DNA of 64,000 bases from Actinomycetes bacterium. GTDB taxonomy: Bacteria; Actinomycetota; Thermoleophilia; Gaiellales; Gaiellaceae. Under the pieces are notes generated by a model. It saw nothing but the letters and a program-made list of their open reading frames with translations. It was not told where the DNA came from and ran no database searches. Every line of letters starts with the position of its first letter. Position 1 is the stretch's first letter. The stretch lies in contig JANYJX010000034.1 of NCBI GenBank assembly GCA_025358355.1, forward strand, positions 1-64,000, written 5' to 3'. Made by a program: the position numbers and the translations under genes. This document shows positions 1-8,729 of this stretch, piece after piece.

Positions 1-181
1 CGCGGAGCGCTGCGAGGTGCTGCGACGTGCTGCCGGAGTCGAGACCGAGCTCGGCTTGCAGCGAGCCGACCGAGCGCTCGCCGTCGCGCAGCAACTCGAG
101 GGTGCGCACCCGCGCCGGGTGCCCGAGCACCCGAAACAGCCGGGCCTTCACCTCGTGAACGGGTCTGGCGCCGTGCGACAT
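1..181 (-). CDS. ArsR-family HTH transcriptional regulator (3' part cut by window edge)
   Basis: The first 60 residues are present, from an ATG at 181, and the reading frame runs off the left edge. The sequence reads as the N-terminal half of a winged helix-turn-helix: FRVLGHPARVRTLELL for the first helices, then SVGSLQAELGLDSGSTSQHL for the helix-turn-helix. This matches the ArsR/SmtB fold. The residues that would identify a metal or thiol ligand are not all visible, so the signal it senses is unknown. It is divergent from the S10 peptidase gene and may control it or itself through the 135 bp between them. Confidence 0.8.
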   Translation of the reverse strand, partial: MSHGARPVHEVKARLFRVLGHPARVRTLELLRDGERSVGSLQAELGLDSGSTSQHLAALR

Positions 182-202
182 CGGGACAACCTACCTAATA
201 AT

Positions 203-213
203 CTTCAAAGAAG
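203..213. promoter_or_regulatory. Short palindrome in the ArsR / S10-peptidase divergent region
   Basis: The perfect inverted repeat CTTC-AAA-GAAG lies in an unusually AT-rich patch (about 190-235) just upstream of the ArsR-type gene. ArsR proteins usually bind AT-rich imperfect palindromes overlapping their own promoter, so this is a possible operator. Only the palindrome and the base composition are seen; binding is inference. Confidence 0.3.
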
Positions 214-316
214 CGCAGACAGAAAGATTTGGCGGAAGGCGGCCGAGACCAGCGACCGTCTAGGCTGACGCCGCCCGAAGAGACTCGACCCCGTCACGCG
301 TGGAGGAGCCGTCCTG

Positions 317-1840
317 ATGAGCGACGAGACCGACAAGCCAGCTACGCCCGAGGCAGCCGCCAGCGATGCAAAGAAGCCCGACGATCTGCCCCCGCCGCCA
401 CATCACGAGGAAGGCGTCGTCGAGACCTCGCACACGATCACGATCGGCCGCAAAAAGGTCGCGTACACCGCGACCGCCGGCCGCACGATCCTGCGCGAGG
501 AGGAAGGCAAGAAGAAGGCGTCGTTCTTCTCGGTCGCCTACACGCGCGACGGCGTCACGGATCCGTCGACCCGCCCGATCGTCTTCTGTTTCAACGGCGG
601 CCCCGGCTCGTCGTCGGTGTGGCTCCACCTCGGCGCCTTCGGCCCACGGCGCGTGCTGCTCGACGACAACGGGATGCCCGGCGCGCTGCCCGGCAAGCTC
701 GTCGACAACGAGCACGCGCTGATCGACGTGGCCGACATCGTCTTCATCGACCCTGTCGGAACCGGCTACTCGCGCGCGATTCCCGACGAGGAGCTGAAGC
801 AGTTCGCGCACTTCACACGTGACATCGAGACCGTTGGCGAGTTCATTCGCATCTACCTGACACGCCACCAGCGCTGGAGCTCGCCGAAGTTCCTCGCCGG
901 CGAGAGCTACGGCACCACACGCTCGGCCGGCCTCGCCGCGCATCTCTACAAGCGACACGGGATCGCCTTCAACGGCCTGTTGCTGATCTCGTCGATTCTC
1001 AACTTCCAGACCGCCGGCTTCGACTCGAAGACATGGACGTTCGAGCGCGGCAACGACCTCCCCTACATGCTTTTCCTGCCGACGTATGCCGCCGCGGCCT
1101 GGCATCACGGCCAGCTTGCCAACGCGCATCAGAAGCGCCCGTTGCGCGAGTTCCTCGACGAGGTCGAAGCCTTTGCGGCGAACGAGTACGCGCTCGCGCT
1201 GTTCCAGGGTGACGCGCTCGACCGCGAGCGCTTCGACGAGATCGCAGAACGGCTCGCCCGCTACACCGGGCTCTCTGTCGAGTACGTGAAGCGGTACGAC
1301 CTGCGCATCGAGATTCTCCGCTTTTGCAAGGAGCTACTGCGCGAAGAGCGACGCACGATCGGCCGGATCGACGCGCGCTACACCGGCATCGACCGCTTTG
1401 TCGACGGCGACACGGTCGAGGGTGACCCGAGCATGAGCGCGACGATGGGGCCGTACACCGCGTCGCTCAACGACTACCTTCGGCGCGAGCTCGGCTACGA
1501 GAGCGAGCTGCCGTACGAGATCCTCAGTGAGAAGGTGCACGAGGCCTGGGACTACGAGGACTTCAAGAACGCGCACGTCGATGTCTCGGAGGCGCTGCGC
1601 GAGACGCTCTCGCGAAATCCGTCCACACGCGTGCTCGTCGCCAGCGGCTACTACGACCTCGCCACACCGCATTTCGCGACCGAGTACACGTTCAGCCATC
1701 TCGGTCTCGATCCGAGCCTGCGCGGCAACATCGAGCTCACGTACTACGAGGCAGGGCACATGATGTACGTGCACGCGCCGTCGCGCGTGAAGCTTGCCGC
1801 GGACGTCAAGGCGTTCATCGCTCGCGCTACTGCGAGCTAG
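317..1840 (+). CDS. S10 family serine carboxypeptidase-like peptidase
   Basis: A 507-residue protein of the alpha/beta-hydrolase S10 family, which removes C-terminal residues from peptides. Visible motifs are FNGGPGSSS for the oxyanion region, GESYG with nucleophile Ser197, Asp447 in SGYYDLATP and His481 in EAGHMMYVH, a complete Ser-Asp-His set. The first 35 residues are acidic, proline-rich and lack a signal peptide, so a cytoplasmic location is likely. The ATG at 317 follows a GGAGGAG ribosome-binding site at 302-308. It is divergent from the ArsR-type gene, and the epimerase gene follows after two bases, so read-through is likely even though the functions look unrelated. Confidence 0.9.
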   Translation: MSDETDKPATPEAAASDAKKPDDLPPPPHHEEGVVETSHTITIGRKKVAYTATAGRTILREEEGKKKASFFSVAYTRDGVTDPSTRPIVFCFNGGPGSSSVWLHLGAFGPRRVLLDDNGMPGALPGKLVDNEHALIDVADIVFIDPVGTGYSRAIPDEELKQFAHFTRDIETVGEFIRIYLTRHQRWSSPKFLAGESYGTTRSAGLAAHLYKRHGIAFNGLLLISSILNFQTAGFDSKTWTFERGNDLPYMLFLPTYAAAAWHHGQLANAHQKRPLREFLDEVEAFAANEYALALFQGDALDRERFDEIAERLARYTGLSVEYVKRYDLRIEILRFCKELLREERRTIGRIDARYTGIDRFVDGDTVEGDPSMSATMGPYTASLNDYLRRELGYESELPYEILSEKVHEAWDYEDFKNAHVDVSEALRETLSRNPSTRVLVASGYYDLATPHFATEYTFSHLGLDPSLRGNIELTYYEAGHMMYVHAPSRVKLAADVKAFIARATAS

Positions 1841-1842
1841 CG

Positions 1843-2886
1843 GTGAAGGTTCTTTCCGTCGTCGGGAACCGGCCGCAGTTCATCAAGAGCGCGCCGCTGT
1901 CGGTCGCGCTGCGCGAGACCGGGATCGACCATGTCGTCGTCCATACCGGGCAGCACTACGACGACGCGATGTCGGCGATCTTCTATTCCGAGCTGGCGAT
2001 CGCCGATCCCCGATATCGGCTCGATCTACGGACCGCCGACCCCGACGCGATGCGGCCAGGAATCGCGGCGGCGATCGCGGCGGAGCAGCCCGACTGGTTG
2101 CTCGTCTATGGCGATACGAACTCGACGCTAGCCGGCGCCGAAGCCGCGCAGGCCGCCGGAGTCCCCGTCGCGCATGTCGAGGCGGGGCTCCGCTCGGGCG
2201 ATCTGTCGATGCCCGAGGAGCGCAACCGGATCGCCGTCGACCGCAGCTCGGCGCTGCTGTTCGCGCCGGATGAGCGCTCGCAGGCGATGCTCGAAATCGA
2301 AGGCGTCGCGGGCGAGGTGGCCGTCGTCGGCGACGTGATGGCAGATGCGACGCGCCTCTTTGCGCCGCTCGCGCGCGAGCGCTGCCCGATCACACGCGAG
2401 CCCGGCTCGTATCTCGTCGCCACGATCCACCGTGAAGCGAACGTCGTTCAGCCGCGGCTCGGGCGGATCATCGATGGCCTGAACCGGATTCCCGAGCCGA
2501 TCGTCTTCCCGGCTCATCCGCGAACAGCGGCGGCAATCGAGCGCGAAGGGCTCGAGCTAGCGCCGCATGTCGAGGTCATCCCACCGCTCGGCTACCTAGA
2601 GCTCGCCTCGCTCGCGTCGCAGGCTCGGGTGATCCTCACCGACTCGGGCGGGCTGCAGAAGGAGGCGTACTGGTACGGCGTCCCATGCGTCACGATGCGC
2701 CCGTCGACGGAGTGGGTCGACACCGTCGAGGCCGGCGCGAACACGCTCGTCGGCGACGACCCCGACGCCATCACCGCCGCGGTCGCAGGTGCCGAGATGC
2801 CGGCTCGTCGCCCAGTTCTGTACGGCGATGGGCACGCTTCCGAGCGAATCGCCGGGGTGCTGCTCGGTACGATGCGCGACCGATGA
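1843..2886 (+). CDS. wecB: UDP-N-acetylglucosamine 2-epimerase, non-hydrolysing (WecB/WbpI type)
   Basis: 347 residues from a GTG. The protein matches non-hydrolysing UDP-GlcNAc 2-epimerases, which interconvert UDP-GlcNAc and UDP-ManNAc, or the di-N-acetylated uronic acid forms in the WbpI subgroup. Visible signatures are GNRPQFIKSAPLS at the N-terminus, HTGQHYD, VYGDTNSTLAG, HVEAGLRSGD and, near the C-terminus, TDSGGLQKEAYWYGVPC. It is followed by genes resembling wbpA, wbpB and wbpD, so the substrate may be the UDP-GlcNAc3NAcA intermediate rather than UDP-GlcNAc. Sequence alone does not separate WecB from WbpI here. Its stop overlaps the next start as ATGA. Confidence 0.87.
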   Translation: MKVLSVVGNRPQFIKSAPLSVALRETGIDHVVVHTGQHYDDAMSAIFYSELAIADPRYRLDLRTADPDAMRPGIAAAIAAEQPDWLLVYGDTNSTLAGAEAAQAAGVPVAHVEAGLRSGDLSMPEERNRIAVDRSSALLFAPDERSQAMLEIEGVAGEVAVVGDVMADATRLFAPLARERCPITREPGSYLVATIHREANVVQPRLGRIIDGLNRIPEPIVFPAHPRTAAAIEREGLELAPHVEVIPPLGYLELASLASQARVILTDSGGLQKEAYWYGVPCVTMRPSTEWVDTVEAGANTLVGDDPDAITAAVAGAEMPARRPVLYGDGHASERIAGVLLGTMRDR

Positions 2887-4178
2887 GCGAGGCAGCCACC
2901 ACCACGAGAAAGTTCGACGTCGCGATCATCGGAGCCGGTTACGTCGGGTTGCCTCTCGCCCAGGTTTTTGCCGACGCAGGCAAGTCGGTTGTGCTGCTCG
3001 ATGTCAGCGCCGACCGCGTCTCCGCCATCTTGCGCGGCGAGAGCTACATCGAGGACGTGCCGTCGGAGAAGCTGAAGGCGCTGGTCGACAGCGGGCTGCT
3101 CAGCGCCACCACCGACTACGACGTGCTTCGCGACACCGACGCGATCCTGATCGCGCTGCCGACGCCGCTCTCGCGCCAGCGCGAGCCCGACCTCTCGATC
3201 GTGCTCAGCGCGACGCGCGAGATCGCGAAGCGCCTGCGGCCGGGCCAGCTCGTCGTGCTCGAGTCGACGACCTACCCGGGCACGACGCGCGACGACATCA
3301 AGCCGCTGCTCGAAGCCGGCAGCGGGTTGAAGGCCGGCGAGGATTTCCACCTTGCGTTTTCACCCGAACGCGTCGATCCCGGGCGTCTCGACTACACGAC
3401 GAAGAACGTGCCGAAGGTCGTCGGCGGTGTGAACGAGGCCTCGACCGAGGCAGCCGCCGCGCTCTACGGCGCCGCCGTCGACACGATCCATCGCGTCTCG
3501 TCGCCCGAAGCCGCCGAGCTGACGAAGCTGCTCGAGAACATCTTCCGCTCGGTCAATATCGCGCTCGTCAACGAGCTTGCACAACTCTGCGACCGAATGG
3601 GGATCGACGTCTGGGAAGTCGTCGATGCGGCTGCGACGAAGCCGTTCGGCTTCATGCCGTTCCAACCCGGGCCCGGCCTCGGCGGCCACTGCATCCCGAT
3701 CGACCCGTTCTATTTGACCTGGAAAGCGCGCGAGTACGACTTCACGACCGAGTTCATAGAGCTCGCCGGGAAGGTCAACGCGGACATGCCGTACTACTGC
3801 CGCTCTCGCGTCTCTCAGGCGCTGAACCACGGTGCCGGCAAGTCGCTGAAAGGCTCGCGGATCCTGGTGCTCGGCGTCGCCTACAAGGCGGACATCTCGG
3901 ACATGCGCGAGTCGCCCGCGGTCAAGCTGATCCACCTGCTGCAGAACGCCGGCGCGGATGTCTCGTATCACGACCCGCACGTGCAGTCGTTCACCGAACA
4001 TGGCGTCCAGCTCGCTTCCGTCCCGTTCGAGCCGGCCACCTACGACGCCGTCGTGATCGCGACCGCACATTCGGCAATCGACTACGTGCAACTCGTCGAC
4101 GACGCGGCGCTGATCGTCGATCTCCGCAACGCGATCGGTCGCCACGGGATCAAGAGCGACAAAGTCTGGAAGTTGTGA
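2883..4178 (+). CDS. Nucleotide-sugar 6-dehydrogenase (UDP-GlcNAc/ManNAc dehydrogenase, WbpA/WecC type)
   Basis: 431 residues. It belongs to the UDP-glucose/GDP-mannose dehydrogenase family, which makes two NAD-dependent oxidations at C6 to give a uronic acid. The N-terminal Rossmann motif is VAIIGAGYVGLPLA. LESTTYPGTT is followed by the central helical domain and the active-site loop GPGLGGHCIPIDPFY, whose Cys is the catalytic thiol. The C-terminal UDP-binding domain begins near VLGVAYKADISDMRESPA. I place the start at the ATG at 2883, which overlaps the preceding TGA; longer in-frame extensions run through the epimerase gene. The operon context favours UDP-GlcNAc as substrate (WbpA), but UDP-ManNAc is possible. 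Confidence 0.88.
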   Translation: MSEAATTTRKFDVAIIGAGYVGLPLAQVFADAGKSVVLLDVSADRVSAILRGESYIEDVPSEKLKALVDSGLLSATTDYDVLRDTDAILIALPTPLSRQREPDLSIVLSATREIAKRLRPGQLVVLESTTYPGTTRDDIKPLLEAGSGLKAGEDFHLAFSPERVDPGRLDYTTKNVPKVVGGVNEASTEAAAALYGAAVDTIHRVSSPEAAELTKLLENIFRSVNIALVNELAQLCDRMGIDVWEVVDAAATKPFGFMPFQPGPGLGGHCIPIDPFYLTWKAREYDFTTEFIELAGKVNADMPYYCRSRVSQALNHGAGKSLKGSRILVLGVAYKADISDMRESPAVKLIHLLQNAGADVSYHDPHVQSFTEHGVQLASVPFEPATYDAVVIATAHSAIDYVQLVDDAALIVDLRNAIGRHGIKSDKVWKL

Positions 4179-5155
4179 CCCGCGTCGCCCACGCCGGAGT
4201 GGGTGGCTGGGGCAAGAACGTCGCACGCGTTGTCGGCGAGTTGGCCGACCTAGCTTGGATCTGTGACACGGATCCGGGTCGCCAGGCGGAATACGCCGCG
4301 CGCTATCCCGCCGCGCGTGTCACCGCCTCGTTCGACGATCTGATCTCCGACGACACGGTCGACGCGGTTGTGATCGCTACTCCCGTCCCGACCCACTTCG
4401 CACTCGCGAAGACGGCGCTTGAGGCCGGCAAGCACGTCTTCGTCGAGAAGCCGCCCGCGATGCGTGCCGAGGAGATGGAGGAGCTTGTCGCTCTGGCAAA
4501 GTCGGCCAACCGCGTGCTGATGCCCGGTCACCTCCTGCTCTACCACCCGGGCCTGCGCAAGGTGAAGGAACTCGTCGACGCGGGCGAGCTGGGCGATGTC
4601 GCCTGCGTGTATGGGAATCGCCAGAACCTGGGTGTGATCCGCTCGAACGAGAACGCCCTGTGGTCACTCGGTGTCCACGACCTCTCGGTGATCCTCTGGC
4701 TGCTGGGCGAGGAGCCGAGCGAGGCGGTCGCGCACGGCGTCGACTACCTGCAGAAGGGGATCGAGGATGTCGTTTTCTGCTTTCTCCGCTTCCCGTCGGG
4801 CAAGATCGCGCACATGCATCTATCGTGGCTCGACCCGCACAAGATGCGGAAGATGACTGTCGTCGGTCGCGAGAAGATGGTGGTTTTCGACGATATGGAG
4901 CTCGAGCGGAAGGTCACGGTGTATGAGAAGGCGCCGTGGGAGCCGAGCGAGACATCCGGTGAGTGGCGCACGCGCACGGGTGGCATCTACAGCCCGAAGA
5001 TCGCGATCGACGAGCCGCTCCGCCTCGAGCTGCAGCACTTCCTGCAGCTGGTCGAAGACGGGCCCGGCGACTTCCGGGAGGCGGATGACGGGCTCACCGT
5101 GGTGCGCACGCTCGACCGGCTAACGACCTCGCTTCGCACCGGCGCGCCGGCTTGA
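4175..5155 (+). CDS. Gfo/Idh/MocA oxidoreductase, probable UDP-GlcNAcA 3-dehydrogenase (WbpB/WlbA type)
   Basis: 326 residues from a GTG that overlaps the previous TGA as GTGA. The N-terminal NAD-binding fold reads AGVGGWGKNVARVVGELADL, followed by VVIATPVPTHF and the family hallmark HVFVEKPPAM, whose Lys is in the usual catalytic position. A C-terminal alpha/beta domain includes the GVHDLSVILWLLG segment. In WbpB/WlbA pathways this enzyme oxidises C3 of UDP-GlcNAcA before transamination. The neighbours (6-dehydrogenase upstream, acetyltransferase downstream, 2-epimerase at the operon head) support that role. The aminotransferase (WbpE) that should act next is not in the window. Confidence 0.82.
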   Translation: MTRVAHAGVGGWGKNVARVVGELADLAWICDTDPGRQAEYAARYPAARVTASFDDLISDDTVDAVVIATPVPTHFALAKTALEAGKHVFVEKPPAMRAEEMEELVALAKSANRVLMPGHLLLYHPGLRKVKELVDAGELGDVACVYGNRQNLGVIRSNENALWSLGVHDLSVILWLLGEEPSEAVAHGVDYLQKGIEDVVFCFLRFPSGKIAHMHLSWLDPHKMRKMTVVGREKMVVFDDMELERKVTVYEKAPWEPSETSGEWRTRTGGIYSPKIAIDEPLRLELQHFLQLVEDGPGDFREADDGLTVVRTLDRLTTSLRTGAPA

Positions 5156-5802
5156 ACGCGGAAGTTCACCCGAGCGCCACGGTTTATCCGGGCACGATTC
5201 TCGGCGAGGGAGTGAAGGTGCTGGAGAACGCCGTGGTCGGCAAGCAGCCGACGCTCTCCCCGCGGTCGACCGCGAAGCGCGAACCGCTGCCACCCGCGGT
5301 CGTCGGCGACGGCACCATCGTTTCGACGGGGGCGATCCTGTTCGCCGGCTCTACCGTTGGCGCGCGCGTGATCCTCGGCGATCAGTCCTGCGTGCGTGAG
5401 CGCGTGACGATCGGCGACGACGTCGTCATCGGGCGTGGCTCGCTCGTCGAGAACGACACGACGATCGGCGCGCTGACCAAGATCCAAGCGAACGCGTACA
5501 TCACCGCCTACTCGACGCTCGAGGAGCATGTCTTCATCGCGCCGTGCGTCGTCACGACGAACGACAACTGGATGGGCCGAACAGACGCCCGCTTCGGGAA
5601 CATCAAGGGCCCAACGATCCGGCGCGGCGCGCGCGTGGGCGGCGGCGCGATCCTGTGCCCGAACATCGAGATCGGCGAGGACGCCTTCGTCGGAGCCGGC
5701 GCGGTCGTCACGAAAGACGTGGCGGCGCGGACGGTTGTCGTCGGGAATCCCGCTCGGGTGCTGCGCGATGTGCCGGCGGCCGAGCTGCTCGACAACCAGT
5801 AG
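5152..5802 (+). CDS. Left-handed beta-helix N-acetyltransferase (WbpD/WlbB type)
   Basis: 216 residues from a TTG overlapping the preceding TGA (TTGA). The sequence is built of hexapeptide repeats (for example VIGRGSL, TIGALT, IEIGED, FVGAGAVV) forming a left-handed beta-helix, and ends with the usual VVVGNPARV loop. WbpD/WlbB enzymes transfer acetyl from acetyl-CoA to the 3-amino group of UDP-GlcNAc3NA. That assignment rests on the adjacent wbpA- and wbpB-like genes and on the size; a generic sugar O-acetyltransferase is the alternative. It is the last gene of the rightward operon, and the convergent subtilase gene ends nine bases beyond it. Confidence 0.8.
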   Translation: MNAEVHPSATVYPGTILGEGVKVLENAVVGKQPTLSPRSTAKREPLPPAVVGDGTIVSTGAILFAGSTVGARVILGDQSCVRERVTIGDDVVIGRGSLVENDTTIGALTKIQANAYITAYSTLEEHVFIAPCVVTTNDNWMGRTDARFGNIKGPTIRRGARVGGGAILCPNIEIGEDAFVGAGAVVTKDVAARTVVVGNPARVLRDVPAAELLDNQ

Positions 5803-5810
5803 CCGGCGGC

Positions 5811-7247
5811 TCAGGACTTCGAGAACGCGAGCCGGTACGCGCCGCCGTGCTTCGGCGCGCTTTTGACAACGAGGTAATAGAAGCCGCCCGCGGTCGCCCG
5901 GAGGCCGAGCTGCCGGCTCGCGCCATCTCCTCGCGCTTCACGGAGTCGCCCGGCGTCGGCGGCGCCAGCGACCAGCGGATCGCTTCCCGGCGCCCACAGC
6001 TCGAGCTTGGCTCCCGTGCCTACCGGCTCCGACAGCACGGCGTAGAGCTTCTGCCCGCGGCGGAGCGACACGCGGTACACATCCATCGGGTCGTCCCAGA
6101 AGTCAACTGTCGCGGACACGGCACGCGTCGTGCCCCACAACGTCGCAGCGTTCAGCCCGGCGCCATCGTTCGGCTCGAGCGAGTCAGGCGCCGGCAGCGG
6201 GCCGGCTAGTGCCGCGACCGCAGCCGCAACATCGAGCCGCCCCCAACCGGTGAAGGCGTCGCGCCCGATCGGGCACTGGCGGCAACCGTTCGAGCCTCTA
6301 GCGTCGGCCGCGGCTCGCTCGAGAATCGCCGTCACCTGATCCGGCGTCAGCTCCGGCCGAAGTGCGAGCAACATCGCCGCCGCCGCCGAGACCTGAGGCG
6401 CGGCAAACGACGTCCCGTTCCCGGTGCGGTACTCGGCGGGGCCGCAGCTCGAGTAGCCCTGTTCGGCGCAGCCGTCCCGCTTGGCAGTCAGCGAACGCGG
6501 AAAGGTCGACAGGATCCCTTCGCCAGGCGCCGAGATGTCGTTGAGGACAGGGTCTCGATTCGAGAAGTCCGGCACAACACCGTTTTGGCCATACGCGCTC
6601 ACGCCAAGAACGTGCGGGAGCGCCGCCGGGTAGCTCGCGAACGGCCACGGCTCGGCCGGCGACTGATCGCCGTTCCCCACCGCCGCCACAATCACGACGT
6701 GATGTGCGACGGCGTAGGCGATCGCGTCGGCCTCGGCTTGCGAATACGTGTCGCGGGCTCGATGCACCGGATCGCGGACGCCGCCGAGGCTCATGTTGAT
6801 CACGCGCGCGTGCTGGTCGACAGCCCAGCGGATCGCACGTGCCTCAGCGTTCTCGGGAATCGTCCCGTTCGCCGTCCCGATCTTTGCGATCAGCAATTCG
6901 GCCGCGGGAAAGCTCCCAGCGATGCCGACCGCATTGTTCACTTCAGCGGCGATCACACCGGCGACGAATGTCCCATGACCTTCTTTGTCGACGCGCGGCG
7001 AGCCACCGACAAAGCTCTTCGCCGCGACGATGTGCTGCGCGAGCTCCGGGTGGGTGCCGTCGATGCCCGAATCGAGAATCGCGATCCGTACCGGGGCGAA
7101 GGTCGGCGGAGAGGGCCACGTGTCGTAGGTGTGGTTCGCGGCGAGATACCACTGTCGTGGAACAAACGGGTCCGTAGGTGTGAAGGCGGCGGCGGGGACG
7201 GCGAGCGCGGCCGCGAGGCCGATCCCCGCGAGGAGCCTGCGAATCAA
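5811..7247 (-). CDS. Secreted S8 subtilisin-like serine protease with C-terminal PPC-like domain
   Basis: 478 residues, starting at a TTG (7247) that overlaps the stop of the SpoIID gene as TTGA. An N-terminal signal sequence is clear (RRLLAGIGLAAALAVPAAA). The subtilase triad is Asp59 in ILDSGIDGTHPEL, His91 in EGHGTFVAG and Ser280 in GNGTSFAAPQ. After the catalytic domain, from roughly residue 340, a beta-rich region with DVYRVSLRRGQKLYA and GGFYYLVVKS resembles a bacterial pre-peptidase C-terminal domain. It should act outside the cytoplasm. The frame continues upstream without a stop into the SpoIID gene, but only the TTG start gives a clean signal peptide. Confidence 0.88.
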   Translation of the reverse strand: MIRRLLAGIGLAAALAVPAAAFTPTDPFVPRQWYLAANHTYDTWPSPPTFAPVRIAILDSGIDGTHPELAQHIVAAKSFVGGSPRVDKEGHGTFVAGVIAAEVNNAVGIAGSFPAAELLIAKIGTANGTIPENAEARAIRWAVDQHARVINMSLGGVRDPVHRARDTYSQAEADAIAYAVAHHVVIVAAVGNGDQSPAEPWPFASYPAALPHVLGVSAYGQNGVVPDFSNRDPVLNDISAPGEGILSTFPRSLTAKRDGCAEQGYSSCGPAEYRTGNGTSFAAPQVSAAAAMLLALRPELTPDQVTAILERAAADARGSNGCRQCPIGRDAFTGWGRLDVAAAVAALAGPLPAPDSLEPNDGAGLNAATLWGTTRAVSATVDFWDDPMDVYRVSLRRGQKLYAVLSEPVGTGAKLELWAPGSDPLVAGAADAGRLREARGDGASRQLGLRATAGGFYYLVVKSAPKHGGAYRLAFSKS

Positions 7248-8671
7248 CTCGACGCGAGGACGGGAATCGTCAGCTGCGGCCCCGGCAGGCCCGACCCCGA
7301 GAGCCTGTACGTGGTCGTCTGCTTCGGCCGCACAACGGCGGCGAACGAGCCATCGGCCTGCACGACCAGCCGCGGGACAACGGAGAGCCATTGGCCGGAT
7401 GCGCCAAGCCTTTCGAGCACAGCGGCCTGCACATCGCGCGCCAGGCCGACGAGCCGCACCTTGGTGCCGGTGGTCGTCGGCGACGGAGAGGTCACGAAGC
7501 GCAAGGTGCCGAGGCGGAAGAGCGTCGAGCGGAGTGCTAGCCGCTTCCTGATCTCGGCGCCTGCCAGCTCGAGCGAGCTGCCATCAGCCGCGATCGCGAC
7601 AAGCGTCGCGACGCGCAACGACGTCGAGATCTGCGAGCGAACCTCAGTGACCGGGGACCGCATCCCGAGCGTCTTCGCGAGCTGATTGCCGGTGAACGAC
7701 TTCGTCGGCCAGACGTGGTCCGGAGATGCGCTGTCCCACGGGTCTGCCTGCGACGGAAGGTACGGAACGTCGACGCCAAACGCATCGAGCGCGCTCGTCG
7801 TCTGGCCGCCGGAGGACGACGAGTAGAAGGCGATCGCGACCTTACCGTCGTAAAGCAGCACGCGCCGCGCGGTCGCCTTCACCGCTGCCGTCGTCGGTGG
7901 CGTCTCGGCCGCCGCGCCGAGGTACTGCTGGCTACGCCCGTCCGGGTACAGATCCCACGGCTTGCCCTTGACGATGCTCGCGAGCGCGTACGACCGCGCC
8001 GCGACGGCTTGCGCCTCGAGCGCCGCCGCAGCCCAACTGCTTGGCATCTCGCCCGGAACGACACCCTGGACGTACGAGTCGAGCGCGACGACGTTCACAG
8101 CCTGCAGAGCGACGCCGGTCGAGAAGATCTCGATCCGGCCGCGGTAGCTCTTCGCGCCAAGCGAGAGAAGCGCCCCGGCGCCCGGGGCGAACGTCAACGG
8201 AGCGACGAGCGACACGAGGGCGCCGTCGGCGGCGATCTGCAGATCGGGTCCGAGCTGGACAGCCCCGGCCGGGAGCGAAACGGACGCGCCGTTCGCGTCG
8301 CGCACCGTAAACGGCGCTGGCGACGAGACCGTCAGCGTTGTGGCGGCAGGAGCGAGCAGGACGCGAACGGACGTCTTCGGGCTCGGCCCCAGGGTCGTTC
8401 CTGGGTAGTAGAAGCCGAGGATGTCAGCGACCGTGCGGCCGGCTTGCGCCTGGGCCTGCGCGCCGTACTGGCTCAGCCCGACGCCGTGGCCATAGCCCGA
8501 GCCGGTGAGAACGAAGACGGCGCTGCCGGGCACAGATGGCGGCGAGGGCGTGGCCGGTGTCGCAGCGCTCGTGTCACCGCCACCGGGATTCGGCGGGCGG
8601 GTCATCGCCGAAGCAGACGCAGCGAGAGCGGCGGCGGCAACAACGGTGATGAGGGCGAGGCGATAGCGCAT
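7244..8671 (-). CDS. Secreted SpoIID/LytB-domain protein
   Basis: 475 residues. The signal peptide occupies about residues 1-22 and is followed by a proline/threonine-rich linker. GSGYGHGVGLSQYG at residues 57-70 is the conserved SpoIID motif, and a second block (GEMPSSWAAAALEAQAVAARSY) fits the catalytic core. In Firmicutes SpoIID is a lytic transglycosylase acting on denuded glycan. In actinobacteria such proteins are secreted and not tied to sporulation, so peptidoglycan remodelling is the best guess. The C-terminal 100 residues are beta-rich and unassigned. It is translationally coupled to the downstream subtilase, and its ribosome-binding site lies inside a hairpin. Confidence 0.85.
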   Translation of the reverse strand: MRYRLALITVVAAAALAASASAMTRPPNPGGGDTSAATPATPSPPSVPGSAVFVLTGSGYGHGVGLSQYGAQAQAQAGRTVADILGFYYPGTTLGPSPKTSVRVLLAPAATTLTVSSPAPFTVRDANGASVSLPAGAVQLGPDLQIAADGALVSLVAPLTFAPGAGALLSLGAKSYRGRIEIFSTGVALQAVNVVALDSYVQGVVPGEMPSSWAAAALEAQAVAARSYALASIVKGKPWDLYPDGRSQQYLGAAAETPPTTAAVKATARRVLLYDGKVAIAFYSSSSGGQTTSALDAFGVDVPYLPSQADPWDSASPDHVWPTKSFTGNQLAKTLGMRSPVTEVRSQISTSLRVATLVAIAADGSSLELAGAEIRKRLALRSTLFRLGTLRFVTSPSPTTTGTKVRLVGLARDVQAAVLERLGASGQWLSVVPRLVVQADGSFAAVVRPKQTTTYRLSGSGLPGPQLTIPVLASS

Positions 8672-8679
8672 AGCGTTCG

Positions 8680-8694
8680 GCCTCCGAAGGAGGC
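8680..8694 (-). promoter_or_regulatory. Hairpin covering the ribosome-binding site of the SpoIID gene
   Basis: On the minus strand the leader reads GCCTCC-TTC-GGAGGC, a perfect six-base stem with a three-base loop. The 3' arm is the GGAGG ribosome-binding site, ending about nine bases before the ATG at 8671. Folding would hide the site. It could instead be the remnant of a terminator for the upstream rfbB, although no T-run follows. Confidence 0.4.
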
Positions 8695-8729
8695 TGAGGG
8701 GTGGCCTTAGTACTTCTCGGCCGGAGGCG

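Noticed and set aside
260-1129. A 289-codon open frame antisense to the S10 peptidase, and many similar long antisense frames across the window
   Set aside because: They result from the high GC content; translations are Arg/Ala-rich, without motifs, and lie wholly over well-supported genes.
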